Source: Gracilinema caldarium (GTDB taxonomy: Bacteria; Spirochaetota; Spirochaetia; Treponematales; Breznakiellaceae). From it: a DNA stretch of 50,671 nucleotides. The notes beneath the pieces were generated by a model. It searched no databases. It was not told the origin of the DNA and worked only from the letters and a program-made list of their open reading frames with translations. Position 1 is the first letter of the stretch; the number at the start of each line of letters is the position of its first letter. The stretch spans positions 1 to 50,671 of the forward strand of contig NZ_JAJUHW010000020.1 of NCBI RefSeq assembly GCF_029265695.1. Direction: 5' to 3'. Both the position numbers and the translations under genes were made by a program. Below, piece after piece: positions 35,942 to 45,048 of the stretch.

Positions 35942-36626
35942 GAATACTCAGAATCAGTTGTGCGCATTTTAAGAACACTTCCATGCATACCCGGGCATCA
36001 TCCTCGGCCCGGTGTGCTTCCAGTGCTTTTATTTGCAAGTATTCTGCCAGGTCCTGCAATTTGTAAGAATAACGGCCAGGGATAAGTTCCTTTGCCATCA
36101 TTCGTGTATCCACAACCCGGTTCGGCAGCGCAGGGTAGGGGGGCTTCCATAAGAGCCTTTCTTCATCAATCTGCGATTTTTGTCCTGGCTCTTCTTCTTC
36201 GAGTAATGATGGCTGATCGAATGCTTTTTTTTCTCGGTCTTCCGCAGCGTTCCAAAGCCTTGCTAAGGCGGCATTGATAAATGATAGATCAAAGGGGGCG
36301 TTGTGGGCTACCAGAATTCCTGAACCGATAAAACTGAGAAAATCAGGAAGCACCTCCTCTATGGGAGGCTGCTTACTGAGCATGTCATCGGTAATGCCGT
36401 TTACCCGGGACGCTTCTAGAGGCATTGGCATGCCGGGATTGATTAAGACAGAAAACCTTCCTATGGGGCCAAGGCTGTCAAATTTTACAGCACCGATCTC
36501 CACGATTCTGTCGGTTTTTGGTTCTAGTCCCGTAGTTTCTGTATCAAAGGCTATAAAGGTTGCACGGTCCGCTTCAGCTGCGGGATCCCCAAAGAGGAGA
36601 TCCCTGACCCAGTCGTAGGTGCCCAT
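35928..36626 (-). CDS. DEDDh 3'-5' exonuclease, DnaQ-like, with acidic insertion
   Basis: The 232-residue protein has all three exonuclease motifs: Asp28 and Glu30 in FDTETTG, Asp113 in HNAPFD, and His205 with Asp210 in HRAEDDA. It resembles the proofreading subunit of DNA polymerase III and RNase T-like enzymes. An odd acidic stretch of about 45 residues ([10 protein letters not shown] to [10 protein letters not shown]) lies between motifs II and III and is not in typical family members. It starts by TAATG overlap with the phosphohexomutase stop, so translation is coupled. The substrate (DNA or RNA) is not clear. Confidence 0.85.
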   Translation of the reverse strand: MGTYDWVRDLLFGDPAAEADRATFIAFDTETTGLEPKTDRIVEIGAVKFDSLGPIGRFSVLINPGMPMPLEASRVNGITDDMLSKQPPIEEVLPDFLSFIGSGILVAHNAPFDLSFINAALARLWNAAEDREKKAFDQPSLLEEEEPGQKSQIDEERLLWKPPYPALPNRVVDTRMMAKELIPGRYSYKLQDLAEYLQIKALEAHRAEDDARVCMEVFLKCAQLILSIPTGQ

Positions 36627-38395
36627 TAGTTACCAATGACCGCCCGAAGGTCCTTCTCTATGGCTGCCAGTTTCTCTGCAACAACCTTTTTAGCCGCTTC
36701 GAGCCCTTCTTTTCCTACTTCTGCACAGCAGGTTGCGTAGAATTTAATTTTTGGCTCCGTACCGCTCGGACGGGCACTCACTATGGTGCCATCTTCCAAG
36801 AAAAACTGGAGTACATTGCTTTTAGGAAGGTCTACCGGATCGGTTTTCCCCGGCTGTCCTGGATATTTCCAAACCGACTCCTGAACGTCCCGCACCTTGC
36901 TCACCCTAATGCCCCCCAGCGTTAAGGGCGGGTTTTTCCGGTACTCAGCCATGATGCCTGCCATAATTGACGGTCCCTGGGGGCCCTGGAAATATTTGGA
37001 GATTCCAATTTCCTGCCAATAACCGTGCTGAAGGTATAATTCGTTCAGACGGTCAAGAAGGCTTTTGCCCTTGCTCCGCCAATAAAGGGTCATTTCGGCC
37101 GTCAGGGCCGCGGCGGAGACTCCGTCCTTATCGCGTACTTCCGGTTCAATAAGGAAACCATAGCTTTCTTCGGTACCGAATACGACTGTGTAACCCCGGC
37201 CGTCGGTCTCGGTTTTGCGCCATACATCGGCAATCCATTTAAAGCCCGTAAGGCATTCAAAACATTCAGCCCCGTAGCTGTTGGCAACTCGTTTCTGCAT
37301 ACCCGTGGTAACAATGGAGTTGATCATAGCGGGTTTTGCTGGCAGTTTTCCCTGTTCTTTAAGGGAAAGGAAAATATAATCTGCCAGCAGTGTCCCAAGC
37401 TGATTTCCTGTAACAAGTACAAAATTTCCCTTAGTATCGGGGACTGCAATACCGAGCCGGTCCGCGTCAGGATCGGTGGCCATAACCACATCGGCTTTGA
37501 CCTTAGTTCCCAGGTCAAGAGCCATTTTCAGGGCCGCCGATTCTTCAGGATTTGGATATGCAACGGTGGGGAAGTTGCCGTTCGGCTCCCGTTGTTCGGG
37601 GACAGTAACGACTTCGAGTCCAAGGCTCCCCAAGACGCCCTCTACATGCCGGGATCCTGTACCATGAAGGGGGGTGTAAACAATCTTAACTTCCCGAGCT
37701 TTTTCTTTAATAAGCTGCGGACGGAAGAGGTGGCTCTTTACCATTGCCGCATAGGGTTCATCAATCTCTTTGTCTATGATTTTAAGAAGCCCCTTCTTAA
37801 TTGCCTCTTCACGGCCCATTTCTGTTATATTGGTAACCTTGTTTACTTCATCGATAATACCCACATCGTGGGGCTCTATAACCTGGGATCCATCGTTCCA
37901 ATACGCTTTGTATCCATTATACTGGGGCGGATTGTGACTTGCGGTGACCACAACCCCCGTATCGCAATGCAAGGTGCGGATCGCAAAAGAAAGCTCAGGC
38001 GTGGGTCTGAGGGAAGAAAATAGATAGGTAGTAATTTCATTCGCAGCTAAAATGAGGGCGGTAGCTTCAGCAAATTCTGGCGAATAGCGGCGGCTGTCGT
38101 AGGCAATAACCGCAGAAAGCTTCCCTTGGGCTGCTTTTTCAGGGAGCGCTTTTTTAAGGTAATTGGCCAGGCCCTGGGTTGCCATCTTTACAACCAGGGT
38201 ATTCATACGATTGTAACCTCCGCCTATGACACCCCGGAGACCTCCAGTTCCAAATTCGAGGTTTCGGTAAAAGCGGTCTTCCAGTTCCTTCCAATCCTGG
38301 GCTTTAAGGAGTTCTTCGACCTCGGCCCTGAAATGGTCATCCTTTTCTTTTTCTATATAAGAACGTGCTCGTGCAATTATTTCTTGTTGATCCAT
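36626..38395 (-). CDS. Phosphoglucomutase/phosphomannomutase
   Basis: The 589-residue protein is an alpha-D-phosphohexomutase. Phosphoserine 153 is in VVTASHNPPQYNGYK. The metal loop DPDADR is near residue 310, the sugar-binding loop is GTEESYGF, and the phosphate loop is RPSGTEPKIKFY. It interconverts hexose 1- and 6-phosphates, feeding glycolysis or polysaccharide synthesis. Length near 580 fits the bacterial PgcA type. GGAGG precedes its ATG. Upstream is a large dyad (38416-38444). The exonuclease gene follows in the same transcript. Confidence 0.92.
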   Translation of the reverse strand: MDQQEIIARARSYIEKEKDDHFRAEVEELLKAQDWKELEDRFYRNLEFGTGGLRGVIGGGYNRMNTLVVKMATQGLANYLKKALPEKAAQGKLSAVIAYDSRRYSPEFAEATALILAANEITTYLFSSLRPTPELSFAIRTLHCDTGVVVTASHNPPQYNGYKAYWNDGSQVIEPHDVGIIDEVNKVTNITEMGREEAIKKGLLKIIDKEIDEPYAAMVKSHLFRPQLIKEKAREVKIVYTPLHGTGSRHVEGVLGSLGLEVVTVPEQREPNGNFPTVAYPNPEESAALKMALDLGTKVKADVVMATDPDADRLGIAVPDTKGNFVLVTGNQLGTLLADYIFLSLKEQGKLPAKPAMINSIVTTGMQKRVANSYGAECFECLTGFKWIADVWRKTETDGRGYTVVFGTEESYGFLIEPEVRDKDGVSAAALTAEMTLYWRSKGKSLLDRLNELYLQHGYWQEIGISKYFQGPQGPSIMAGIMAEYRKNPPLTLGGIRVSKVRDVQESVWKYPGQPGKTDPVDLPKSNVLQFFLEDGTIVSARPSGTEPKIKFYATCCAEVGKEGLEAAKKVVAEKLAAIEKDLRAVIGN

Positions 38396-38415
38396 GCTAG
38401 CTTTCCTCCAATAAT

Positions 38416-38444
38416 AATTTCAAAAGTAAACGACTTTTGAAATT
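38416..38444. promoter_or_regulatory. 29-base perfect dyad upstream of the phosphohexomutase
   Basis: AATTTCAAAAGT, five bases, then ACTTTTGAAATT: a 12+12 inverted repeat 21 bases before the ATG of the minus-strand gene. It overlaps a possible minus-strand promoter (TTGAAC, 17 bases, TACTTT). It has no T-run on either side that would make it a clean terminator, so an operator or leader hairpin is more likely. The regulator is not known. Confidence 0.55.
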
Positions 38445-38603
38445 GGTTCAAGTATAAAAGGATTGATTGATGAACGGCAAGCCCTGGCAGTTTGTTAAGG
38501 TTCAAGGTGAGATCAATAAAAGAGCTCGTGAAATGGTTGGGAGCTTTACTTAAAAAAAGAATAAAAAAAGGAACTGAAGTGACATTAAAAACAGATTTGT
38601 CTA

Positions 38604-38633
38604 TTGAACAACAACCGATATTTTTGGTACGAT
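38604..38633 (+). promoter_or_regulatory. Candidate promoter of oadGAB
   Basis: TTGAAC (38604-38609), 18 bases, TACGAT (38628-38633), followed by TTTGGAGG before the ATG at 38666. Both hexamers match four of six consensus bases. Confidence 0.4.
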
Positions 38634-38665
38634 AACGCTGAATATTCAACGAATTTGGAGGCCCT

Positions 38666-38920
38666 ATGACAATAATTGAGATGTTCGAGCAGAGTGGTGT
38701 ATTGACCCTCCTCGGCATGGGTGTAGTCTTTGGCTTTCTGATTATCCTTGTCCTTTTTATGGATCTGGTCGCAAAGATAATTCATGCGCTCGGATGGGAT
38801 AAAGATGCTCAGGAAGGGCAATCGGTTCAGTCTGGTTCTGTTACGGCAGCAACCGGGAATTCTGCAGTTGTTGCAGCAATTGGTGCTGCGGTCAATGAAT
38901 ATCGCAAAACAGATAAGTAA
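38666..38920 (+). CDS. oadG: Oxaloacetate decarboxylase gamma subunit
   Basis: The 84-residue protein has one N-terminal membrane helix (LLGMGVVFGFLIILVLFMDLVAKI) and a short polar C-terminal tail ending NEYRKTDK. This is the classic OadG layout, which holds the alpha and beta subunits together in the membrane. GGAGG lies seven bases before the ATG. oadA follows 17 bases downstream, so the gene order is G-A-B. Small size limits certainty, but the neighbours are diagnostic. Confidence 0.85.
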   Translation: MTIIEMFEQSGVLTLLGMGVVFGFLIILVLFMDLVAKIIHALGWDKDAQEGQSVQSGSVTAATGNSAVVAAIGAAVNEYRKTDK

Positions 38921-38937
38921 CTTGAAAGGAGCTTTTA

Positions 38938-40716
38938 ATGGCTAAGGTACAATTAACCGATCTGGTGCTTCGTGACGCGCACCAATCTTTACTTGCAACC
39001 CGCATGACTACTGCGGATATGCTTCCCATTTGCCCACAGCTCGATAAGGTTGGATACTTCGCTTTGGAAGCATGGGGAGGGGCAACCTTTGATTCCTGTA
39101 TTCGCTTTTTAAACGAGGATCCTTGGGAACGGCTTCGGCAACTGAAGAAATCTCTTCCCAATACCAAAATTATGATGCTGCTCCGGGGCCAGAACCTTCT
39201 TGGTTACCGGCATTATGCGGATGACGTGGTTACCAAATTTGTAGAGGCTGCTGCTAAAAATGGTGTCGATGTATTCCGGATTTTCGATGCGGTCAATGAT
39301 CCTCGTAACTTTAAAGCCGCTACAGAGGCTGCAAAAAAAACAGGTAAGCATGTTCAGGCTGCAATTTCTTATGCAACCACTCCCTTCCATACCATTCAGT
39401 CCTATGTAGATCTAGCTAAAGAACTTGCCGCTGAAGGTGCAGATTCTCTCTGTATAAAAGATATGGCGGGTCTTCTTAAGCCCTACGATGCCTATGAGCT
39501 TGTCAAGGCAATTAAGAAAGCCGTAGATCTTCCTATTGAAATCCATTCTCACTCCACAACGGGTATGTCAGTTGCTACCTTAGCAAAGGCAGCAGAAGCT
39601 GGTGCTGAAATTATGGATACGGTAATTTCATCCCTTGCAATGGGAACCAGCCACAGCCCCACTGAAACTATGGTAGAAATATTTAAGGGGACTCCCTACG
39701 ATACCGGGCTGGATACCAATCTGCTGTTAGAGATTGCTGCGTATTTCCGGGATGTCCGGAAAAATTATAAGAAATTTGAATCCAGCTTCCTCGGTGCCGA
39801 TACACGGATCCTCGTATCCCAGGTGCCAGGCGGTATGCTCTCCAACCTGGAAAGTCAGCTGAAAGAACAGGGCGCTTCTGATAAGATTGACGAGGTGCTC
39901 AAGGAAATCGCGGTAGTACAGAAAGATTTTGGTTATCCACCCCTTGTTACTCCCACAAGCCAGATTGTTGGAACCCAGGCGGTCTTTAACGTCCTCTTTG
40001 GTCGCTACAACAAACTCACCGGCGAATCCATGGACCTCCTCGTGGGCAAGTACGGAAAGTGCCCCGCACCGAAGAATCCTGAAGTGGTTAAAAAGGCCCT
40101 CGAAGCTCTTAAAATGGAAAAGGAAATTACTCACCGGCCTGCGGACGATATTCCGAACGAGTTTTCCAAACTGGAAGAGGAAACCAAAAAACTCCTTGGT
40201 ACCGACAAGGTCGCTGTTGAGGATGTTCTTACCTATGCTATGTTCCCCAAGGTTGCTCCCGATTTCTTTAAGAAGCGGGATCAGGGACCGGTTAAGTTTA
40301 CCGCTGAACCGGAAGCCCCCAAGGCTGCTACCACTGCAGGTGCCGCATCAGCCGCAGGCTCTCAGGCTGCAAAATATGTGGTAAACGTGAACGGCGCTGA
40401 TTATACCGTTGTGGTTCGCCCCGAAGGCACCATGGCCATCGCTCCAGCAGGTGGTGCTGCTCCCGCTCAAGCCGCTTCTGCAGCTCCTGCCGCTGCTCCC
40501 TCTGGTGGTCATGTGATAGAAGCACCGGTGGCTGGTACAATCATTAAGTACTCGGTGAATGAAGGCTCCTCGGTTTCTGTAGGTCAGACTGTTATGATTA
40601 TTGAGTCCATGAAAATGGAACTTGAAATCAAAGCTACTGGATCTGGGTCTATTCATTACCTGGTTTCTCCTGGAACTCAGGTTGCTGCCCATCAGCCTGT
40701 TGCCGAATTAAAATAG
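38938..40716 (+). CDS. oadA: Oxaloacetate decarboxylase alpha subunit, biotin protein
   Basis: The 592-residue protein has the carboxyltransferase barrel: TDLVLRDAHQSLLATRM at the start, FRIFDAVNDPRN, CIKDMAGLLKPY and IEIHSHSTTGMSVATL, which includes the metal-binding His pair. An Ala/Pro-rich linker (about 455-525) leads to the biotinyl domain with Lys559 in IIESMKMELE. It transfers the carboxyl of oxaloacetate to biotin and is the cytoplasmic part of a sodium-pumping complex. It sits between oadG and oadB. The 0-150 barrel is complete. Confidence 0.95.
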   Translation: MAKVQLTDLVLRDAHQSLLATRMTTADMLPICPQLDKVGYFALEAWGGATFDSCIRFLNEDPWERLRQLKKSLPNTKIMMLLRGQNLLGYRHYADDVVTKFVEAAAKNGVDVFRIFDAVNDPRNFKAATEAAKKTGKHVQAAISYATTPFHTIQSYVDLAKELAAEGADSLCIKDMAGLLKPYDAYELVKAIKKAVDLPIEIHSHSTTGMSVATLAKAAEAGAEIMDTVISSLAMGTSHSPTETMVEIFKGTPYDTGLDTNLLLEIAAYFRDVRKNYKKFESSFLGADTRILVSQVPGGMLSNLESQLKEQGASDKIDEVLKEIAVVQKDFGYPPLVTPTSQIVGTQAVFNVLFGRYNKLTGESMDLLVGKYGKCPAPKNPEVVKKALEALKMEKEITHRPADDIPNEFSKLEEETKKLLGTDKVAVEDVLTYAMFPKVAPDFFKKRDQGPVKFTAEPEAPKAATTAGAASAAGSQAAKYVVNVNGADYTVVVRPEGTMAIAPAGGAAPAQAASAAPAAAPSGGHVIEAPVAGTIIKYSVNEGSSVSVGQTVMIIESMKMELEIKATGSGSIHYLVSPGTQVAAHQPVAELK

Positions 40717-40728
40717 GGGTATAACCAA

Positions 40729-42117
40729 ATGTTAAACATGAATAAAAACCCGAAACGGGTAACTTTGATTGTACTCGCTATGATTACGGTTGCCTTTGTA
40801 TTTTCTTTTATGGGAACCGTATTGGCTCAGACCACAGATACAACAGTCCCTGCTCAAGGCTATGCTTCTGGGATCAATCCTGATGGTATTATTAAGGGGA
40901 GCGAAAATATTCCCCGTATTTCCATTGCTTCTTTCGCAAAAAATATTTTGGAAACCACTGGAATATATGCGTTTTTTGTGGATGCCAAAGTAAAAGCAAC
41001 TCCTGCGGGTGAAACAATTACCGTATTTGGCTGGCAGGAACTGCTCATGATTATCGTAGGTTTTGTCATCATTTACCTCGGTGCTGCCAAAGGGTTTGAA
41101 CCACTTTTGCTAATTCCTATCGGTTTTGGTACCGTGTTCGTTAATATTCCCTTTGGCGGTATGGGTGATGCTCCCCACGGGTTCCTAAATATCATTTATG
41201 AAGCCGGTGTCGGTAATGAGTTCTTCCCCCTCATCATCTTTATGGGTATCGGCGCTCTCACTGACTTTGGTCCGCTCATCGCAAACCCAAAAACCGCCTT
41301 ACTCGGAGCTGCAGCTCAGTTCGGTGTATTCGGAACATTGTTTGGAATTACCGCTTTTAATTTTATACCCGGTTTTAATTTCAACATGAAAGAAGCCTGT
41401 TCTGTAGCAATTATTGGTGGTGCAGACGGTCCTACAACAATCTATATTGCTGCAAAGCTTGCTCCTCACCTTTTGGCTACTGTTGCCGTGGCTGCCTACT
41501 CCTATATGGCTCTAGTACCGGTTATTCAACCGCCTATCATGCGGGCTCTCACTACTCCTGCGGAACGAAAAATTAAGATGAAGCAGCTTCGTCATGTATC
41601 CAAGGTCGAGAAGATGCTCTTCCCGCTGTCAGTATTCGTTCTTTCTATTCTGCTCATTCCATCCGCATCTCCCCTTATTGGTTGTCTCATGTTCGGTAAC
41701 TTTATCCGGGAAATCGGTGTGGTAGAGCGGCTTTCTAAAACGATGCAGAATGAACTACTGAACATTGTTTCAATTTTCCTTTCCTTGGGTGTCGGAAGCC
41801 AGATGACCCCTGAAAAGTTCTTGAACCCTGCATCTCTTTCTATTGTATTTATGGGGCTCCTTGCCTTTGCGATTGCTACCGCTTCAGGTATCATCGTAGC
41901 AAAGATTATGAACCTCTTCCTGAAAGAGAAAATTAATCCCCTTATCGCTTCTGCCGGTGTATCTGCCGTACCTATGGCTGCCCGTGTATCCAATAAAGTA
42001 GGTCTAGAAGAAGATCCAAGCAACTTCCTTATTATGCACGCCATGGGTCCCAACGTAGCCGGTGTTATTGGTACGGCCATTGCGGCAGGTGTTATGATCG
42101 CCGTATATGGCGGTTGA
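40729..42117 (+). CDS. oadB: Oxaloacetate decarboxylase beta subunit, sodium pump
   Basis: The 462-residue membrane protein has about eleven helices and the OadB hallmarks: [46 protein letters not shown], and the C-terminal [22 protein letters not shown] with [14 protein letters not shown]. It decarboxylates carboxybiotin and pumps sodium out. An extra leader helix and exported segment of about 90 residues ([11 protein letters not shown] and onward) precede the usual start. It ends 28 bases before the intrinsic terminator at 42146. AGGGG lies eight bases upstream of the ATG. Confidence 0.94.
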   Translation: MLNMNKNPKRVTLIVLAMITVAFVFSFMGTVLAQTTDTTVPAQGYASGINPDGIIKGSENIPRISIASFAKNILETTGIYAFFVDAKVKATPAGETITVFGWQELLMIIVGFVIIYLGAAKGFEPLLLIPIGFGTVFVNIPFGGMGDAPHGFLNIIYEAGVGNEFFPLIIFMGIGALTDFGPLIANPKTALLGAAAQFGVFGTLFGITAFNFIPGFNFNMKEACSVAIIGGADGPTTIYIAAKLAPHLLATVAVAAYSYMALVPVIQPPIMRALTTPAERKIKMKQLRHVSKVEKMLFPLSVFVLSILLIPSASPLIGCLMFGNFIREIGVVERLSKTMQNELLNIVSIFLSLGVGSQMTPEKFLNPASLSIVFMGLLAFAIATASGIIVAKIMNLFLKEKINPLIASAGVSAVPMAARVSNKVGLEEDPSNFLIMHAMGPNVAGVIGTAIAAGVMIAVYGG

Positions 42118-42145
42118 TGGTTTTCTGATATAATCTCTTGTGCTG

Positions 42146-42177
42146 GCGGTTCCGGTTTTCCGGAACCGCTTTTTTTT
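42146..42177 (+). terminator. Intrinsic terminator after oadB
   Basis: GCGGTTCCGG (42146-42155), loop TTTT, CCGGAACCGC (42160-42169), then eight T. Perfect ten-base stem. Confidence 0.95.
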
Positions 42178-42257
42178 GTTTAAAACCCAAACCAATTTTG
42201 AGAATCCAAGAAAGAGCTTTACGAGTTTTGAAAGAGCCTCCCTCATAAAAATTTAAG

Positions 42258-42286
42258 TTGCTAAAATCAGAAGGTAGGTTTATTAT
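42258..42286 (+). promoter_or_regulatory. Promoter of the GH43 gene
   Basis: TTGCTA (42258-42263), 17 bases, TATTAT (42281-42286). The operator starts nine bases after the -10. Confidence 0.6.
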
Positions 42287-42295
42287 AAATAACGC

Positions 42296-42317
42296 ATAAC
42301 GCAATCGATTTCGAATT
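42296..42317. promoter_or_regulatory. LacI-type operator, imperfect copy
   Basis: Left half ATAACGCAATC is identical to the perfect palindrome at 44997. The right half GATTTCGAATT keeps GATT and CG of the palindrome. The site covers the expected transcript start, so a bound regulator would block initiation. AAAGGG (SD) for the GH43 gene follows immediately. Confidence 0.7.
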
Positions 42318-42330
42318 AAAGGGTAGTAAA

Positions 42331-43917
42331 ATGAGTACTGTTCAGAATCCTGTTTTGCCCGGTTTTCATCCTGATCCTTCTATAATTTATCATGATGGCT
42401 GGTTCTATGTTGCAAACTCAACCTTTGAGTGGTTTGGTGGCGTACAGATCAGCTGCTCCCGGGATCTGGCAAACTGGGAACCGGTATGCCAAGCCCTTAC
42501 AAAAAAAAGTCAGCTTGATATGACTGGCAACCCTCCGTCAGGAGGCATTTGGGCACCCTGTCTATCCTGGTCCGATGGTCTCTTTTGGCTTATTTTCACC
42601 GATGTAAAAACTTGGAACGATGGGCCCTTCAAGGATGTACATAACTATCTGGTAACGGCCGAGCGGATAGAAGGCCCCTGGTCCGAGCCGATTTATCTTA
42701 ACAGTTCAGGTTTTGATCCATCACTATTCCATGATGAAGATGGGAAAAAATGGCTGGTTAATATGGAATGGGATTACCGTAAAAGGGGCTCTGAACAATT
42801 TTCAGGGATATTGTTGCAGGAGCTTGATCCAGTTCAGAAGAAATTAGTGGGCCCAATTTATAAGATATGGAAGGGTACAGAGATTGGTCTTGTAGAAGGT
42901 CCTCATTTATACAAAAAGGATGGTTGGTATTACCTCATGTGTGCGGAAGGGGGTACAGAGTATGAACACGCTGTAAGCGTTGCCCGGTCAAGAGCTATTA
43001 CGGGCCCTTACGAAACTCATCCTCATAACCCGCTCTGTACTTCCCGCGGAAGACCGGATCTCTATTTGCAAAAGGCCGGACATGGCAGTCTGTGTGAAGG
43101 GCCCCATGGACAATGGTATCTAGCATTTCTTGTAGGCAGGCCCTTACCCGGAAATAAACGCTGCGTTCTTGGCAGGGAAACCGCTATTGCACCGGTTGTT
43201 TGGCAGAATGATTGGCCCTATCTTGCAAATGGCACCTCTTTTCCAGATTCATCTTTCACAGTTGCTTGGACCATTGACCCCCCAAAAAAACAACATATCC
43301 ATTATGATTTTTCTTCTCAGGAATGCAAGGATCTGTTTTATAAGGATTTTATGAGCCTAAGAATACCTGCGGATGGATCGCTTTATTCTTTTTCTGAAAG
43401 ACCGGGGTATTTGCGGCTTTTTGGCAAGGAATCTCTTGTGTCTCGTCATAGCCAAGCCCTAGTAGCCCGCAGGCAAACTTCATTTTCATTCGAAGCAGAA
43501 ACCGCAATAGAATTTACATTTCATTCCTTCCAGCATATGGCAGGCCTTATATATCGTTATGATGAATCAAATTGGTATTATCTACGAACCAGCTGGGATG
43601 AAAAAAGACAGCAACATACTCTCGGTCTGCTCTTAATGGATAACGGAAAGTTCTCTATGCCTATTGTTGATGAACCTCTTATCCCATCTCATAAAGTGTA
43701 TTTAAAATTAAAAGTACAAAAATCGGACGCCCAGTGGTTTTGGTCCCTCGACGGCTCTGCATGGAATCAAATCGGAAATACCTATGATGCATCTATCCTT
43801 TCCGATGAATATGGAGGGCTAGGGTTTACCGGAGCCTTTGTTGGTATGGCATGTCAGGACCTACAGGGAAGCAGCATTTATGCTGATTTCCCATATTTCG
43901 TATATCGAGAGCTTTAA
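42331..43917 (+). CDS. GH43-family beta-xylosidase/arabinofuranosidase
   Basis: The 528-residue enzyme has the five-bladed GH43 propeller and a C-terminal jelly-roll domain as in the beta-xylosidase/arabinofuranosidase subgroup. The three acidic residues are Asp15 (GFHPDPSI), Asp129 (SGFDPSLFHDEDG) and Glu189 (LVEGPHLYK). No signal peptide, so it cuts imported oligosaccharides in the cytoplasm. It is the first gene of the regulon. Its promoter carries an operator at 42296 and the LacI gene starts 20 bases after its stop. Substrate is probably xylo- or arabino-oligosaccharides, by family and by the linked transporter. Exact specificity not determined. Confidence 0.9.
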   Translation: MSTVQNPVLPGFHPDPSIIYHDGWFYVANSTFEWFGGVQISCSRDLANWEPVCQALTKKSQLDMTGNPPSGGIWAPCLSWSDGLFWLIFTDVKTWNDGPFKDVHNYLVTAERIEGPWSEPIYLNSSGFDPSLFHDEDGKKWLVNMEWDYRKRGSEQFSGILLQELDPVQKKLVGPIYKIWKGTEIGLVEGPHLYKKDGWYYLMCAEGGTEYEHAVSVARSRAITGPYETHPHNPLCTSRGRPDLYLQKAGHGSLCEGPHGQWYLAFLVGRPLPGNKRCVLGRETAIAPVVWQNDWPYLANGTSFPDSSFTVAWTIDPPKKQHIHYDFSSQECKDLFYKDFMSLRIPADGSLYSFSERPGYLRLFGKESLVSRHSQALVARRQTSFSFEAETAIEFTFHSFQHMAGLIYRYDESNWYYLRTSWDEKRQQHTLGLLLMDNGKFSMPIVDEPLIPSHKVYLKLKVQKSDAQWFWSLDGSAWNQIGNTYDASILSDEYGGLGFTGAFVGMACQDLQGSSIYADFPYFVYREL

Positions 43918-43937
43918 GGAAAGAAAGAACCTCACCA

Positions 43938-44993
43938 ATGGTTACGATTTACGACTTAGCAAAAAAGTTAGGGCTTTCACCTCCAACAATATCAAAGGCT
44001 TTAAACGATCAGCCAGATATCAGCCAAAGGACTAAGGAAAAAGTAAGAAAGCTGGCAGAAGAACTGGGGTATACACCTAATTCATCAGCCAGAGGTCTTA
44101 TCACAAAAAAGAATTGGCTTATTGGAATGATCTATGAGGAGGAGCATCTTGGACTTGATGTAGAACATCCTCTTTTTGCCGGTATAATGAATTCGTTTAA
44201 GGCAAGAATTGAACGGGCTGGTTATGAACTTTTAATAATTTCTAGAGTTTTAGGCAATAAAAAGCTCTCGTATCTTGAACATTGCAGATATCGTCAGGTT
44301 GATGGTATACTCATTCTTAACAGCACCATTGATAATCCTGAGGTCTTACATGTAATTCACAGTGAATTCCCTATAGTATCGGCGAATATTGTTTACCCTC
44401 ATGTTTGTACTGTAACATCGGATAACAAAGAGCCTTCTATGCAAGCGGTTCGCTATCTATACTCTTTAGGACACCGTCGGATTGCATTTATTGCAGGCCC
44501 CTCAGAATATTCATCATCTCCTGCGATAGAACGTCTGGAAGGTTATATCCTGGGTTTACATGATATTGGTTTGGAATATGATCCTGAATTGGTAGTGTAC
44601 GGCCATCATTGGAATGTGGAATCGGGCTACAATGCAATGAAAGATTTGCATCAAAGGAAAATCCATTATACCGCTATCTATTGCGCAGCAGATGTCCTAG
44701 CCCTTGGGGTGATGAAGTACTGTCAAGAAAGTGATATTTGCATTCCAGATGATCTATCGCTTATAGGTTTTGATGACTCCCAATGGGCATCCTACAGCCA
44801 TCCACCTCTAACGACATTCCGGCAGAATAGGCATGCGATCGGAGAGTTTGCGGCTGAAGCCTTGCTAAAGAAAATAAACGGAGAGGATGTGGATGAGCGA
44901 ATATGTGTGCCGGTTGGTTTTATAGAGCGACAAACTTGTAAAAAAATTGATGAATTTTATTTGACAAGATTTGGGAAAGGGTCTACTATGTAA
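43938..44993 (+). CDS. LacI-family transcriptional regulator
   Basis: The 351-residue protein has the N-terminal LacI helix-turn-helix (VTIYDLAKKLGLSPPTISKAL) and hinge (GYTPNSSARGL). A periplasmic-binding-like sugar domain follows (GILILNSTIDN, YSLGHRRIAFIAGPSEYSSSPAIERLEGY, LSLIGFDDSQWASYSHPPLTTF). It lies between the GH43 gene and the binding-protein gene and most probably binds the two palindromes at 42296 and 44997, switching off when sugar is present. The promoter for the downstream genes lies inside its last codons (44961-44989). The sequence of the operator, with a central CG, is typical for LacI-family sites. Confidence 0.92.
   Translation: MVTIYDLAKKLGLSPPTISKALNDQPDISQRTKEKVRKLAEELGYTPNSSARGLITKKNWLIGMIYEEEHLGLDVEHPLFAGIMNSFKARIERAGYELLIISRVLGNKKLSYLEHCRYRQVDGILILNSTIDNPEVLHVIHSEFPIVSANIVYPHVCTVTSDNKEPSMQAVRYLYSLGHRRIAFIAGPSEYSSSPAIERLEGYILGLHDIGLEYDPELVVYGHHWNVESGYNAMKDLHQRKIHYTAIYCAADVLALGVMKYCQESDICIPDDLSLIGFDDSQWASYSHPPLTTFRQNRHAIGEFAAEALLKKINGEDVDERICVPVGFIERQTCKKIDEFYLTRFGKGSTM
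44961..44989 (+). promoter_or_regulatory. Promoter of the sugar transporter operon, inside the lacI-type gene
   Basis: TTGACA (44961-44966), exactly 17 bases, TACTAT (44984-44989). It overlaps the 3' coding end of the regulator; the start point falls near 44996, next to the operator. Confidence 0.7.
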
Positions 44994-44996
44994 ATG

Positions 44997-45018
44997 ATAA
45001 CGCAATCGATTGCGTTAT
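44997..45018. promoter_or_regulatory. Perfect LacI-type operator palindrome
   Basis: ATAACGCAATC directly followed by its reverse complement GATTGCGTTAT, a perfect 22-base palindrome with central CG, eight bases after the -10. The same half-site precedes the GH43 gene. Together they define the regulon of the adjacent LacI protein. Confidence 0.88.
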
Positions 45019-45048
45019 AGGGAATATAGAATTGTATAGGAGGATGAC

